From: Ascoidea asiatica
Taxonomy: Eukaryota; Ascomycota; Saccharomycetes; Ascoideales; Ascoideaceae
NCBI GenBank assembly: GCA_001600695.1
Contig: BCKQ01000039.1
Location: 1-34,357 of the forward strand
Direction of reading: 5' to 3'
DNA length: 34,357 nt
Below, piece by piece: positions 17,636-27,544 of this stretch; the first letter of the stretch is position 1; every line of letters starts with the position of its first letter. Position numbers and translations under genes: made by a program. The notes beneath the pieces are model-generated. The model did not search any database, was not told the origin of the DNA, and worked only from the letters and a program-made list of their open reading frames with translations.

Positions 17636-19258
17636 TCAAACAATATTTTTTATACTTTTTTTACCTTCAATATCATTACCATCACAATGTTCATTTTCAA
17701 TTTGAAGATCCAAACAAGTGTCAGTTTCATCATTATTATTATTTCTAATAATATCTGAATCATTTAATTTAGTTTCTGCAAGTTTTAAATCTTCATTTTT
17801 TAAATCTTTTACAAAAATTAAAAAAATTAAAAAACAAATAATATAACAAGCCAATGGTAAAAATGAAGCTTTTTTATAATTTTCATTAATTTCCTTAATT
17901 GAAGTTTTTGAATAATCAATATTTCCTACAATTGAAGAAATTGCACCTAAAACAACTGAAGTTCCAAATTGTCCCATGGCTAAATTTACTCCAGATAATA
18001 AACCTTGCATTTCTGCAGGTGTTGCTGGAATTGTAAGATTTAAATAATTAAAAAATGCAATATTTGTACCTCCACAAAGAATTATTAATCCACTAAATCC
18101 AAATCTCCAATAATCTTTAGAATCTTTATAACTCATTGAATATATTAATCCAGTTCCAATTATTGATAATCCAGTTCCAATAAGACACATATGTTTTGAA
18201 GAAATAATATTAATTAAATAATTTGAAATATATGATGTAATAACCATGGTAATACCTTGTGGAATTAATTTAACAGAAGTAATTATTAATGAATCTTTAT
18301 AAACATAAATTAAAGTTTCAATAATAATTTCAAGAATTCCAAAATATGCTGCATAAAAAAAAAATGAAATAATCATTATTGGTATAAAATTTTTAACTGT
18401 CCACATTATTTTTGGTATAATTAAATCTGTATTTTTACCTCTTTTACCATTAAAATAAAATAATTCCCAAGATATAAAACTAAATAAACATAAAATTCCA
18501 ATAATTATTAAAACATATGATTTTGGAGTTTTCCAAGATTTACCAGCTTGAGTGAATCCAGTTACTAAAATTATACCAAATGAAGTAATTATAAATCCAC
18601 CAAAATAATCTAAATTTTTTAATGAACCAACTTTATTTTTATAAATTAATTTTGGTAATGCAAATATTGAAATTAAGAAAAATAAGAATGAAATTGCAAA
18701 AAAAATCCACATAAAACCTTTATAACCAATTTTTGTATTTGAAAAAGCTCCACCTAATAAAAATCCAATTGAAGTTGAACCTACAGATGCACTACAAAAA
18801 GTAGCTAAAGCAATTTGTAAAGTTTTACCATTAAATATATTTGCAGTTATAGCATATGAAGATGGAAAACAAGTTGCACCTCCAAAACCTTGAAAGATTC
18901 TCATAATTAATAAAACCCAAAAATTTGAAACTAAAGCACCAATTAATGAACTTATTGAAAAAATTAAAAGTCCAATTGAAAACATAATATGATGACCAAG
19001 AATATCACCAAATCTACCAAAGAAAATTATAAATGAACCAAATGAAACAGTATATGCAGCAACTACCCATGTTGTTGTTGAAGCTGGAATTTTATAAGTT
19101 TCAGAAACTCCTTGAGATGAAAGCATAAAACTTGCTATACTCATTAAATCAACACATCCAGTTATTAATAATAATATAAAAATTAAAATTTTATGATTAT
19201 TGAAAAAAGGTAATGTCTTTGATCTTAATTTAATAATAATTTTCATTGGATTAATCAT
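17636..19258 (-). CDS. MFS drug/solute exporter, DHA2 (14-spanner) type, ATR1-like
   Basis: The protein has 540 residues with about 12-14 hydrophobic segments from residue 20 to 500 and a hydrophilic acidic C-terminal tail. The stretch TTWVVAAYTVSFGSFIIFFG leads into GRFGDILGHH, the MFS motif A loop. MRIFQGFGGATCFPSSYAI matches the fourth-helix region of drug:H+ antiporters, and IGFLLGGAFS sits where the antiporter motif C lies. The closest family I can recall is Atr1 and relatives of S. cerevisiae, which export aminotriazole and boron at the plasma membrane; other DHA2 exporters are possible. Substrate is unknown. A CGG-N6-CCG site about 350 bp upstream suggests control by a zinc-cluster regulator, common for such pumps. 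ATG at 19256-19258 is used; a second Met follows at residue 5. Confidence 0.85.
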   Translation of the reverse strand: MINPMKIIIKLRSKTLPFFNNHKILIFILLLITGCVDLMSIASFMLSSQGVSETYKIPASTTTWVVAAYTVSFGSFIIFFGRFGDILGHHIMFSIGLLIFSISSLIGALVSNFWVLLIMRIFQGFGGATCFPSSYAITANIFNGKTLQIALATFCSASVGSTSIGFLLGGAFSNTKIGYKGFMWIFFAISFLFFLISIFALPKLIYKNKVGSLKNLDYFGGFIITSFGIILVTGFTQAGKSWKTPKSYVLIIIGILCLFSFISWELFYFNGKRGKNTDLIIPKIMWTVKNFIPIMIISFFFYAAYFGILEIIIETLIYVYKDSLIITSVKLIPQGITMVITSYISNYLINIISSKHMCLIGTGLSIIGTGLIYSMSYKDSKDYWRFGFSGLIILCGGTNIAFFNYLNLTIPATPAEMQGLLSGVNLAMGQFGTSVVLGAISSIVGNIDYSKTSIKEINENYKKASFLPLACYIICFLIFLIFVKDLKNEDLKLAETKLNDSDIIRNNNNDETDTCLDLQIENEHCDGNDIEGKKSIKNIV

Positions 19259-20249
19259 TTTAAATAAAAAAATTTATNAATGAATTATTTTTAAATTAAA
19301 AAAAAAAAAAGTTATATTAAAAGAAGATAAAAAAAAATCTAAATAATAGTATATTAAATAGTTTGTTGTTATTTATTCGATTGCCTGAATGAATGAAAAA
19401 TACAAACCATTTTTATATAAAATTTCTAAATCATTATATTAGTAATCCAAAATTGAATTATTTTTTAATATTTTAAGCAACAAGGATTATTCTAATCAAT
19501 TTATTGTATTTAAAAGTTATAATGCCAATTAATATACAAAATAATTATATATTTATTTTATTGTATAAAAACCTAAAATTAAAGTAATTTTCAAAGTAAG
19601 TATCGGATGTATCCGAACTTCGGAGAAATTACCATTTTTGAAATCGCTTACTAATTATGAAATTTTTAAAATTTACTTTTTTTTTCTTGAATATTCTAAA
19701 TATTTAAGATAACTTTTTTGAATGTTTCATTTACCCGATGTTTTATTTATAATTTCATGCTTTTGATTATCATTTAATGAAATTAATTCATCTTCTTCTA
19801 AAGTTCACATACTTTTATTAGTTATTATTAATGAATAATAGTGGGTGCTGAGATGTTCTTAACAGTACCAGTTGTACTGTTCATGACTTTAAAAACATGT
19901 CGCATTTCCACAAAACTGGTTTCAGTTTTTCAAGAGCGGAAGTATTGCCAAATTGGGGAATTTTAAGTGCTGGTATGTTCGTAGCAGTTCCTAATTTACT
20001 GTGATAGTAATGTATAATAGAGATCCATAAAGTTTGTCATGATTTAAAATATTTTTAAATATTTATATAAATAAATCAATCAATGAGATCAATAAATATA
20101 AGACACTTGATAACTGTTACTCATTTAATATTGAATATTATTAACTAATATTTTTTTATTTATAAGATAATAGATATAAACTAGAAAATTATTTTAAAAT
20201 TATAGTGTCGTCTACATTCTCTAGCATTTGTGATCCTGGTATGTAATTT
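19259..20249. other. Intergenic region, MFS promoter and space before the tRNA gene
   Basis: No gene is visible. The region contains long A and T runs and the zinc-cluster-type site at 19604-19623. Two related stretches begin at about 19847 and 19968 (GTGCTG, ATGTTC, then CAGT and ACTGT in the same order, about 120 bp apart), which look like a diverged duplication. A short GC-richer stretch at 19840-20010 has no open frame. Confidence 0.4.
19604..19623. promoter_or_regulatory. Candidate Zn2Cys6 factor site upstream of the MFS gene
   Basis: CGG at 19604-19606 and CCG at 19613-19615 are separated by exactly six bases within the palindrome TCGGATGTATCCGA. A further CGG at 19621-19623 follows after five bases. 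Inverted CGG-N6-CCG is the arrangement bound by Ppr1-type zinc-cluster dimers. It lies about 350 bp upstream of the MFS start in DNA where CG pairs are rare. Confidence 0.4.
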
Positions 20250-20355
20250 GGCATTGTGGCCGAGTGGTTAAGGCGAAAGACTTGAATAGAATCCGAGTTA
20301 AGGTTCAGGACATCTTTTGGGATTTCCCGCGCAGGTTCGAGTCCTGCCAATGTCG
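20250..20355 (+). tRNA. tRNA-Ser (anticodon UGA) with a 25-nt intron
   Basis: The acceptor arm pairs GGCATTG with CAATGTC, and G at 20355 is the discriminator base. The D-arm (GGCCGAGTGGTTAAGGC), a long variable arm (GGGATTTCCC) and the T-arm (GCAGG TTCGAGT CCTGC) are typical of serine tRNAs. The anticodon stem AAAGA pairs with TCTTT, and the anticodon TGA is at 20283-20285. An intron runs from 20287 to 20311, one base after the anticodon. Its TTCA (20304-20307) can pair with TGAA of the anticodon loop, as in other intron-bearing pre-tRNAs. The internal A box (TGGCCGAGTGG) and B box (GGTTCGAGTCC) serve RNA polymerase III. It decodes UCA and, with wobble, other UCN codons. Confidence 0.95.
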
Positions 20356-20373
20356 TTTTTTTTTTTTTTTTTT
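20356..20373 (+). terminator. RNA polymerase III terminator
   Basis: Eighteen T residues follow the tRNA discriminator base without a gap, far more than the four to six needed for Pol III termination. Confidence 0.9.
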
Positions 20374-20555
20374 GTATTTTTGATTTTTTATAGTTCTTTA
20401 TTAATCTTAAATTATTCTTCAATTATCAATTACAAAAGATATAATCGTTATTCATTATATGAGAAGTGGTACAATATGAATGTGAATATAGATTGTCTAA
20501 TATCTTTTATCTATTATCTATATAATTTGAAATACTATATATATAAATCTAATAA

Positions 20556-21134
20556 TTATTCAGATAAAACTTCAACTGGATTTTCAATNAAAGTCTTTTC
20601 ATAAGATTCACCAGCAGGTTTACCAAAAATTAATTGAGCTTGAACTTCCCAATTTGGATTAATTTTACCTTTTAAAGCTTCTTCAACATAACCATTATAA
20701 TGTTGTAAATGACCACCAAGACCTAATTCTTCAATTGCAGACCATGTATTAATTTGTGCAGCACCATTAGAATGAGCAGCCCAAATTGGAAAATAATCAG
20801 AATATGCAGAATATGCTTTTGAAATATCATCAATTGTTTTTTTATCATTAAAAAAAATTATTGAACCAAATGCTTCATTTTTAATTGAATTTGGTCTAGT
20901 TTGTGCATCACCTTTTGGTAATGAATTAACAACTGAATTCCAAATATTTTCATGTAAATTTCCAGTAATTATAATTGCTCTAATATTTTGTATATTAAAA
21001 GCAGTTGGTGTATATTTAACAAAATCTTGTACAATTTTTTGAATATCTGAAATTTTAACATTCTTTGGTAATGTTTTTTCTAATTGATAAATTGTTCTTC
21101 TTGCAATAACACTTGGAAGAGCAGATGGTGACAT
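20556..21134 (-). CDS. HBN1: Nitroreductase-family protein, FRM2/HBN1-like
   Basis: The protein has 192 residues, the usual length for the fungal Frm2/Hbn1 branch of the nitroreductase family. It begins with VIARRTIYQLEKTLP, the conserved start of the family, where the Arg-Arg-Thr/Ser residues contact FMN phosphate. PTAFNIQNIRAIII replaces the usual SFNSQS-type motif, and GSIIFF, WAAHSNGAAQINTWSAIEEL, GLGGHLQHYNG and LIFGKPAG follow in family order. Such proteins bind FMN and use NAD(P)H to reduce nitro compounds or quinones. In S. cerevisiae, Frm2 and Hbn1 are linked to lipid signalling and oxidative stress. One N base (20589) leaves a residue open. No signal peptide is present, so it is cytosolic. 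I cannot separate FRM2 from HBN1, so the symbol is approximate. Confidence 0.85.
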   Translation of the reverse strand: MSPSALPSVIARRTIYQLEKTLPKNVKISDIQKIVQDFVKYTPTAFNIQNIRAIIITGNLHENIWNSVVNSLPKGDAQTRPNSIKNEAFGSIIFFNDKKTIDDISKAYSAYSDYFPIWAAHSNGAAQINTWSAIEELGLGGHLQHYNGYVEEALKGKINPNWEVQAQLIFGKPAGESYEKTXIENPVEVLSE

Positions 21135-21651
21135 TTTAATAGTTATATGATTTGATTTATTTAGATTAGTTATAATAGTAAGCTTAAGATAAAGATTGAA
21201 TGAATTGGAGTTAATAAAGAAAGAACAAAAAGAAAAAAAAAGAAATAAACATGATAAATTTCACTAGACATTTCATTCAGTATTTATATTCATTTTTAAA
21301 CAATAACCAAAGTTCTGTTTATTAGTAATATGATTGAAATATTAAATATTTAATATTTAATGTTAATTGTAATATTTTCTTTTGTTATCTCCGGGGAAAG
21401 AAAAGAAAAGAAAATTAGTAAAAATTACATAAAAATTACATAAAAAAATGCTCGGATGTTTATGGATGTGCATGGATGTAGACCGGCTGGTTGGTGTGGC
21501 GCAGTAAAACAATAAAAATCCACACTTTTTTATTTCTTTTCTCTTTATTTCTTTTGGATAATTTTCTTTTTTATTGAAAAATGCAATGTTCTTATAATAT
21601 CTATTTATGTCTATATAAATCTATAGTTTTATATCTTTAATTACATAAATA
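21135..21651. other. Intergenic region upstream of the nitroreductase gene
   Basis: This 517-bp gap separates two minus-strand genes, so it holds the nitroreductase promoter and the MCA1 3' end. A short GC-richer stretch near 21470-21510 (GACCGGCTGG, GTGGCGCAG) and a CTCCGGGGAAAG sequence near 21390 are the only standouts. No gene is seen. Confidence 0.4.
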
Positions 21652-23532
21652 TTACATGATAAATCTTAATTTTGTATCAAGAGGATGAGAAGAACTTAAT
21701 TGAGGTCTTTGTTCATATTTCTCTTTTAAAAATTCTCTCATATTAATTAATAAACTTATATAACTTTGATTTGGATTTTTAGTTAAAATTGTAACAAAAG
21801 CATTTGACATTGCACCAATTGCAATACCATTAAAAGAAGAATCTGCAGAAGTTTGATTATCTTTACAACCACTGAAAGAAATAACATCAGCAGAAGAAAA
21901 TTTTAAATTTAAAATTTCTTCTCTTTTTTTTTCAGAAATTGGTTTAATTAATCTATTTGTTAATTTACCAAAATTTTTAAAACCTTCAAGAATATTACCT
22001 TGAGAATAAGAATTTAAAGTATTTTTACCATGTTCTGCAGTATCTTTAAACATACTTGGTTCTTTAAGTATACCTTTTGTATTATAAACAAAAGGTAAAT
22101 CTAAAGCAGTTCCAGAATGACAACAATCAAAAATTGCAGTTAATCTTACACCAGATTTTAATGGTTTAACTAATAAATCATGCATAATATCATCAATAAT
22201 AAAACCATTTTTTTTAAAATCTAAAGGATAAATTAATTGATCATAACCATTAATTTCATCATTATTTTTATCTTTAGTTTGACCACCATGACCACTAAAA
22301 TGAAAAAATAAAGAATCATTTGAATTTGAATTTTTTGTTAACCAAATCATTGCATTAATTATATTTTTTTTTATAGGTAATTTAATTTTATCATTTGAAT
22401 CATCTGTTAAAATTACCATATCATTAAATTTATAATTATAATTTTTATTTAAAAATAAACTAACTTTTCTTACATCATTTATACAACCTTTTAATTGAAA
22501 TTTAGTATTAAAATAATTTATACCAATTAATAATGCTTTTCTTTTTGCATTACATTTTGAATATTGATAATTTTTACCATGATAAGATAATTGGTTATTA
22601 GTTGGTATTTGAGATTGTATTGAAGGTGGTATTGAAGGTGGTATTGAAGTTGGTCTTTGTTTTTGATTATGATTATGATTATGATTATGATTATGATTAT
22701 GATTATGATTATGATTTTGATTATGATTTTGAGGAATATTATAAGATTGAGGTCTTATTTTATTAATATTTGAATATATTTTTGGTTTTTTAGGAGGCGG
22801 TTGTATATTACTTGATAATTTTGTATTTATATTTGTATTTATATGTGTATTTATATTTGTATTTGTATTAGAATAGTTTATATTTGATCTTGGAGGTAAT
22901 GGAGGTAATGGCGGTAGTGAAGATAGTGAATTTAATGAATTTAATGAATTTAATGGGGGTAATGGATCTAAAGAAGGTAAAATAGGTACATTTGGATAAT
23001 TGTTATTATAGTTATTATTATTATAGTTATTGGAACTATAAGTATTTGTATTTATATTATTTGTATTATTATTTATATTATAATTAATTGAATTGAAATT
23101 ATTTCTATCATTAGAATAAGTAATTTGATTATTATTAATAATATTATTATTATAATTTGAAGTTATAAATTGATTAGTTATACCTATAGGATAAGGTATT
23201 TCATTATTATAATCATTATCATAATCATTATCGAGATTGTTATTGTTATTATTAAGAAATGAATCTAGTTCTAGAGACAGTGGATATAAAGGTGTTGAAT
23301 TATTAATTATTGGAAATGTTGGATATGGTGGATTATTGGCGTTAGTATTGGTGTTAGTATTTGTATTTGTATTTGTATTTGTATTGATGTTTGTATTAAT
23401 ATCATAATCATCATAATCATCATAATCATTGTAGTTGTTATTGTTATTGTTATTGTTATTGATGATATCTGATGGATATGGAGTATTTAATGGATCAGAT
23501 ATTGGATATGGTAAATTTCTATTTGGATACAT
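21652..23532 (-). CDS. MCA1: Canonical metacaspase MCA1 with Asn/His-rich prodomain
   Basis: The protein has 626 residues. Residues 1 to about 325 form a low-complexity prodomain with Asn-Thr, Asn and Pro-Tyr runs, a Leu-Pro-Pro stretch and a His-Asn repeat of about ten units near 270-290, similar in kind to the Q/N-rich, aggregation-prone prodomain of S. cerevisiae Mca1. The peptidase C14 domain begins near residue 330 (KRKALLIGINYF). The catalytic His is 415 (FSGHGGQ) and the catalytic Cys is 471 (FDCCHSG). The p10 end has VISFSGCKDNQTSAD and RPQLSSSHPLD. Metacaspases are calcium-activated proteases cutting after Arg or Lys, involved in protein quality control, ageing and stress-induced death. 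The gene is 3' to the nitroreductase promoter and shares an 882-bp divergent promoter with CNA1. It contains no N base, unlike the paralogue at 15681. Confidence 0.95.
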   Translation of the reverse strand: MYPNRNLPYPISDPLNTPYPSDIINNNNNNNNNYNDYDDYDDYDINTNINTNTNTNTNTNTNTNANNPPYPTFPIINNSTPLYPLSLELDSFLNNNNNNLDNDYDNDYNNEIPYPIGITNQFITSNYNNNIINNNQITYSNDRNNFNSINYNINNNTNNINTNTYSSNNYNNNNYNNNYPNVPILPSLDPLPPLNSLNSLNSLSSLPPLPPLPPRSNINYSNTNTNINTHINTNINTKLSSNIQPPPKKPKIYSNINKIRPQSYNIPQNHNQNHNHNHNHNHNHNHNHNQKQRPTSIPPSIPPSIQSQIPTNNQLSYHGKNYQYSKCNAKRKALLIGINYFNTKFQLKGCINDVRKVSLFLNKNYNYKFNDMVILTDDSNDKIKLPIKKNIINAMIWLTKNSNSNDSLFFHFSGHGGQTKDKNNDEINGYDQLIYPLDFKKNGFIIDDIMHDLLVKPLKSGVRLTAIFDCCHSGTALDLPFVYNTKGILKEPSMFKDTAEHGKNTLNSYSQGNILEGFKNFGKLTNRLIKPISEKKREEILNLKFSSADVISFSGCKDNQTSADSSFNGIAIGAMSNAFVTILTKNPNQSYISLLINMREFLKEKYEQRPQLSSSHPLDTKLRFIM

Positions 23533-23868
23533 GTTTGTTACTTAAGTAGTAGTATTTGTAGTAGAGAAGTAATATAACATATTATATTATATAAAAGGGA
23601 TTAACGAGAGATATATACTTATACTTATTCTCACTCTCATTCTCGCCACCATTATCGGATTCCTCTTCTTCTTCACCACCACCACTGGCACCACTGGCAC
23701 CACTGCCACCACTGCCACNACCACAATTGTCACCATTTCTATTATTGTTAAATACTCGAGGCTGGACTTCGGTGATTACATGCAACTACTGCGCCCCAAA
23801 ACAGTGGCTTGCAACACTCAGCCACAGACTTTCTCATCTGACACGCACCCACCCCACTGGTACCCTCC

Positions 23869-23950
<82 letters not shown>

Positions 23951-24414
23951 ACCACTGCTCCTTCTCTGTCCCCTCCACGGTGGTTTCAAGAAGACACTTC
24001 TCACACACACACTATCACACACTCTACTACTACTACTACTACTACTACCACTACCACCACTCTACCCTTATTACTACACTACTACTACTACACAACTCTT
24101 ACAACTTCTTTTCTTCATCTCCGGAATATTTGCAGCTACCAAAGAATGAACTACTTTACTTAATTACATCTATCTTACCTAATAAAATATATATCTATTA
24201 TCATTAACTATTATTTATCATAGGAATTTAATTGATCTCCTTTAATTTGTACCTATTACTACCATCTTATTAAAATATTAACATATTTATCATCATCAAG
24301 TTCATTACTATTCTATTATATTCTATTATATTCTATTATATTCTATTTCAATTCAATTCCTCATTATCAATATTAATACTTTTTCAATACATATTTCAAT
24401 AAATATAAAATAAA
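23533..24414. promoter_or_regulatory. Divergent MCA1/CNA1 promoter region, GC-rich and microsatellite-rich
   Basis: Both genes point away from this 882-bp stretch. It is by far the most GC-rich part of the window. In order it contains a CCACCACTG/CACCACTGG-type repeat (about 23680-23720), the CCCTGT array (23870-23950), a CA stretch (about 24000-24010), a CTA/ACTACT run (about 24022-24090) and a TATTC/TATAT repeat (about 24310-24345). Open frames here only reflect repeats. Regulatory sites for Crz1 or other factors were not obvious by eye. Confidence 0.6.
23870..23950. repeat. CCCTGT hexanucleotide array (13.5 units) with G-quadruplex potential
   Basis: The unit CCCTGT runs without interruption from 23870 to 23950. 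On the minus strand this reads GGGACA repeated, giving about 14 G3 tracts separated by three-base ACA loops, which meets the standard G-quadruplex rule three times over. It lies about 340 bp upstream of the MCA1 start and about 465 bp upstream of the CNA1 start. Confidence 0.9.
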
Positions 24415-26238
24415 ATGGATTTACAAAGAGGTTATACAACACGTACAAAAAATACAAATCAATTAAATAAACTTGCAAAAAAAGTTTTAGAAAAATCAAT
24501 AAAAGATGATAATGATTTAACTTCAATAATCAATAAAGATAATAATACCTTAAGTAATAATAATAACAGTAACTTAAAACCACAAAAAGATTTTACAAAA
24601 TATTTATTTGAAGGAAAATTACTTTCAACAAATGAAAGAATTATAAAAGATGTACCATTATTAGCTTCAAAAATTCCAAGTTATGATGAAGTTTTTAATA
24701 AAAATAATAATGGTTTACCAAATCATTCATTTTTAAAAGAACATTTTAAAAGAGAAGGTAGATTAAATCCAATTCATTTAATTAAAATTATTGAAATGGG
24801 TACAAAATTATTATCAACTGAAAGTAATTTATTAGATATTGAAGCTCCAGTGACTGTATGTGGTGATATTCATGGTCAATATTTTGATTTAATGAAATTA
24901 TTTGAAGTTGGTGGTGATCCTTCAATAACAAGTTATTTATTCTTAGGTGATTATGTTGATAGAGGTTCATTTTCAATAGAATGTTATATATATTTAATTT
25001 CATTAAAATTAAATTTTAGAAATACTTTTTTTATGTTAAGAGGTAATCATGAATGTAAACATTTAACAGAATATTTTACATTTAAAAATGAATGTTTACA
25101 TAAATATAATTTAAAAATTTATGAAATTTGTTTAAAATCTTTTAATTCTTTACCATTAGCTGCAATTATGAATAAACAATTTTTTTGTGTTCATGGTGGT
25201 TTATCTCCTGATTTAAAATCTTTAGATGATATTAGAAAAATTGATAGATTTAAAGAACCTCCAACAAGAGGACTTATGTGTGATTTACTTTGGGCTGATC
25301 CAATTGAAAATTATGATGATGATAGTAGTAATAATAATAATAATAATAATAATGATAGATTATATCAACCAAATTCTATAAGAGGTTGTTCATATTCTTT
25401 TTCATATAAAGCCTCATGTGAATTTTTAGATAAAACTGGTTTATTATCAATTATTAGAGCTCATGAAGCTCAAGATGCAGGTTATAGAATGTATAAAAGA
25501 ACTCAAACTATGGGGTTTCCATCTTTATTAACAATGTTCTCTGCTCCAAATTATTTAGATTCTTATGGTAATAAAGCTGCTGTATTAAAATATGAAAATA
25601 ATGTTATGAATATAAGACAATTTAATTCTTCTCCACATCCATATTGGTTACCTAATTTTATGGATGTTTTTACTTGGTCTTTACCTTTTGTTGGTGAAAA
25701 AGTTACTGATGTTTTAGTTTCTTTATTAAATATTTGTTCTGAAGAAGAATTAGAAAAACCAACTTTATTTAAAGAAGATCAAACTATTGAAAAAATTGTA
25801 TCTAATTTACCAAATGAATTATTAATTCAACAACAACAACAACAACAACAAAAGAAACAACAGGAACAACAAGAAAATATTAATAATTTAGAAGATAAAA
25901 AATTACAATTACGTAATAAAATTATTGCAATTGGTAAAGTTAGTAGAATGTATCAAGTTTTAAGAGAAGAAACTGAAAATATTCAACAATTAAAATCTTT
26001 TAATGATGGTAATTTACCAAAAGGTACTTTATTAAATGGTAAAAATTCTTTAAATGAAACTTTAAATACTTTTTCATTAGCAAAAGATGCTGATAGAATT
26101 AATGAAGCTTTACCTCCAAGTAATGAAGAATTAAGAAGAAGAGCAACTGAAAAAGAAATAAGAATTAAAAAAAAAGTTTCTCAAGATGTTGCAAAAGATG
26201 TAAGAATTCAAAGAATTGCAAGATCTCTTTCGAGATAA
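24415..26238 (+). CDS. CNA1: Calcineurin A, catalytic subunit (Ca2+/calmodulin-dependent phosphatase)
   Basis: The protein has 607 residues. The PPP phosphatase core shows GDIHGQ (150-155), GDYVDRG (178-184) and RGNHE (209-213), which hold the metal-binding residues. An acidic/Asn insertion sits near 300-316. The calcineurin B-binding helix follows at about 414 ([20 protein letters not shown]). A poly-Gln run (about 471-479) precedes the calmodulin-binding segment at about 500-525 ([19 protein letters not shown]). The autoinhibitory part is recognisable near 557-575 ([12 protein letters not shown]). All modules that separate calcineurin from PP1 and PP2A are present. It dephosphorylates Crz1 and other targets after a calcium signal. 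ATG at 24415 is the first in frame. I found no CTG codon in the gene. Confidence 0.96.
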   Translation: MDLQRGYTTRTKNTNQLNKLAKKVLEKSIKDDNDLTSIINKDNNTLSNNNNSNLKPQKDFTKYLFEGKLLSTNERIIKDVPLLASKIPSYDEVFNKNNNGLPNHSFLKEHFKREGRLNPIHLIKIIEMGTKLLSTESNLLDIEAPVTVCGDIHGQYFDLMKLFEVGGDPSITSYLFLGDYVDRGSFSIECYIYLISLKLNFRNTFFMLRGNHECKHLTEYFTFKNECLHKYNLKIYEICLKSFNSLPLAAIMNKQFFCVHGGLSPDLKSLDDIRKIDRFKEPPTRGLMCDLLWADPIENYDDDSSNNNNNNNNDRLYQPNSIRGCSYSFSYKASCEFLDKTGLLSIIRAHEAQDAGYRMYKRTQTMGFPSLLTMFSAPNYLDSYGNKAAVLKYENNVMNIRQFNSSPHPYWLPNFMDVFTWSLPFVGEKVTDVLVSLLNICSEEELEKPTLFKEDQTIEKIVSNLPNELLIQQQQQQQQKKQQEQQENINNLEDKKLQLRNKIIAIGKVSRMYQVLREETENIQQLKSFNDGNLPKGTLLNGKNSLNETLNTFSLAKDADRINEALPPSNEELRRRATEKEIRIKKKVSQDVAKDVRIQRIARSLSR

Positions 26239-26410
26239 GAAACTTTACAACANTACATTTTCTTTTTTTATAATCTTTAATTTTTCTAATTTTTACTTAC
26301 TTATTTACTTACTTATTTAGTTTCATATTTAATTTCATATTTACTTACATATTTATAGTATAATATATAATAATAATATAATATAATATAATATAATATA
26401 ACTTTAATTA

Positions 26411-27544
26411 TTATATTTTTGTAAAAATACTTACAACATCTTCATTTGCAATTATATGATTTAAACCACATTTTTGTGGTATATGTTTTGCAGAAACTCC
26501 CCAAACTAAAGCATATTTAAAATTATTTTTTAAATCTTTATGAACTAAATCACAAACATCTTTTATAGAACTATTTTTTCTTAAAATTAATGGATCATTA
26601 AAATTTGGTTTATTTATTAAACTATTATTTTTTTTAAATGTATAAATTTTAATTAAATTTAAATTTGACCAAATTTCTTCAATAACATCAGAAATACCTA
26701 AATTTAATGATATACTCATATATGAAGTTTTAGTTTTAGAATTTTCTAAAATTGATAATTTTTTTAATTCTTCTAAAGAAATTGAATCAATTTTATTATA
26801 AATATAAATACAATTTATATATTTTATATTTTTTTCATTAATTACATCAATAAATTCATCAACAGTAATATTTTCATCTTTAATTAAAATTGAAGCATTA
26901 TTTATTTGATAATCTCTTAATATTGAAATTATAATTTTTTCATTAATATTAATTAATGGATTTATTGTTGCAATTTTTATACCACCAGAATTTTTTAAAA
27001 TTAATGAAATATTTGGTTTTTCTTGATTTAATCTAATTCCAATTTTATTTAATTCATTTGTTAAATAATTTTTTTGTTGATAAGATCTAGTTACATCTAA
27101 AATCATAAGTATTAAATCTGAAGTTTTTGCAGTTGAAATAACTTGTTTACCTCTACCTTTACCATCAGAAGCACCTTTAATAATTCCAGGTAAATCAATA
27201 ATTTGAATTTCTGCACCATTATAATTAAGTACACCAGGTACAGAAGTTAAAGTTGTAAAAGCATAATTTGCAACTTCTGAAGTTGTTTTTGTAATTTTTG
27301 ATAAAAAACTTGATTTACCAACAGATGGATAACCAATTAAAGAAACTCTTGCATCACCACTTTTTGAAACTTCAAAACCTTGTTGTTTTGAACCAGCACC
27401 TGAATTTGAACTTGGTTCTAATAATTCTCTACGATATCTTGCTAATTTACCTTTAAGTAAACCAATATGATATTCAGTTGCTTTATTTTTTTGAGTTCGA
27501 GATAATTCAAGTTCAATATCTTTTATTTTTTCTAATACACCCAT
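26411..27544 (-). CDS. RBG2: DRG-family GTPase, RBG2/DRG2 orthologue
   Basis: The protein has 377 residues from ATG at 27542-27544. A longer frame upstream to 27556 begins with GTG and is not needed, because homologues start MGxxxKIKxIExE just as here. The N-terminal helices ([20 protein letters not shown]) are followed by the G1 loop GYPSVGKSS (71-79), G3 DLPG (117-120) and G4 NKID (250-253). The C-terminal TGS region (about 295-376) ends [43 protein letters not shown] and PQKCGLNH favour RBG2 over RBG1. In yeast, Rbg2 binds Gir2 and works on stalled or stressed translation together with Gcn1. It ends tail-to-tail with CNA1 172 bp away and is divergent from ZAP1. Confidence 0.94.
   Translation of the reverse strand: MGVLEKIKDIELELSRTQKNKATEYHIGLLKGKLARYRRELLEPSSNSGAGSKQQGFEVSKSGDARVSLIGYPSVGKSSFLSKITKTTSEVANYAFTTLTSVPGVLNYNGAEIQIIDLPGIIKGASDGKGRGKQVISTAKTSDLILMILDVTRSYQQKNYLTNELNKIGIRLNQEKPNISLILKNSGGIKIATINPLININEKIIISILRDYQINNASILIKDENITVDEFIDVINEKNIKYINCIYIYNKIDSISLEELKKLSILENSKTKTSYMSISLNLGISDVIEEIWSNLNLIKIYTFKKNNSLINKPNFNDPLILRKNSSIKDVCDLVHKDLKNNFKYALVWGVSAKHIPQKCGLNHIIANEDVVSIFTKI

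Noticed and set aside
20189-20604. Frames of 77 and 95 codons over the tRNA locus
   Set aside because: They run through the tRNA gene and its poly-T terminator, so they are shadows.
23582-24207. Frames with Pro-Val, Pro-Cys, Arg-Asp and Gly-Thr repeats in the MCA1/CNA1 promoter
   Set aside because: Every frame of the CCCTGT array is open, and neighbours are CCA, CTA and CA repeats. The Gly/Glu-rich one nearest MCA1 starts with TTG.
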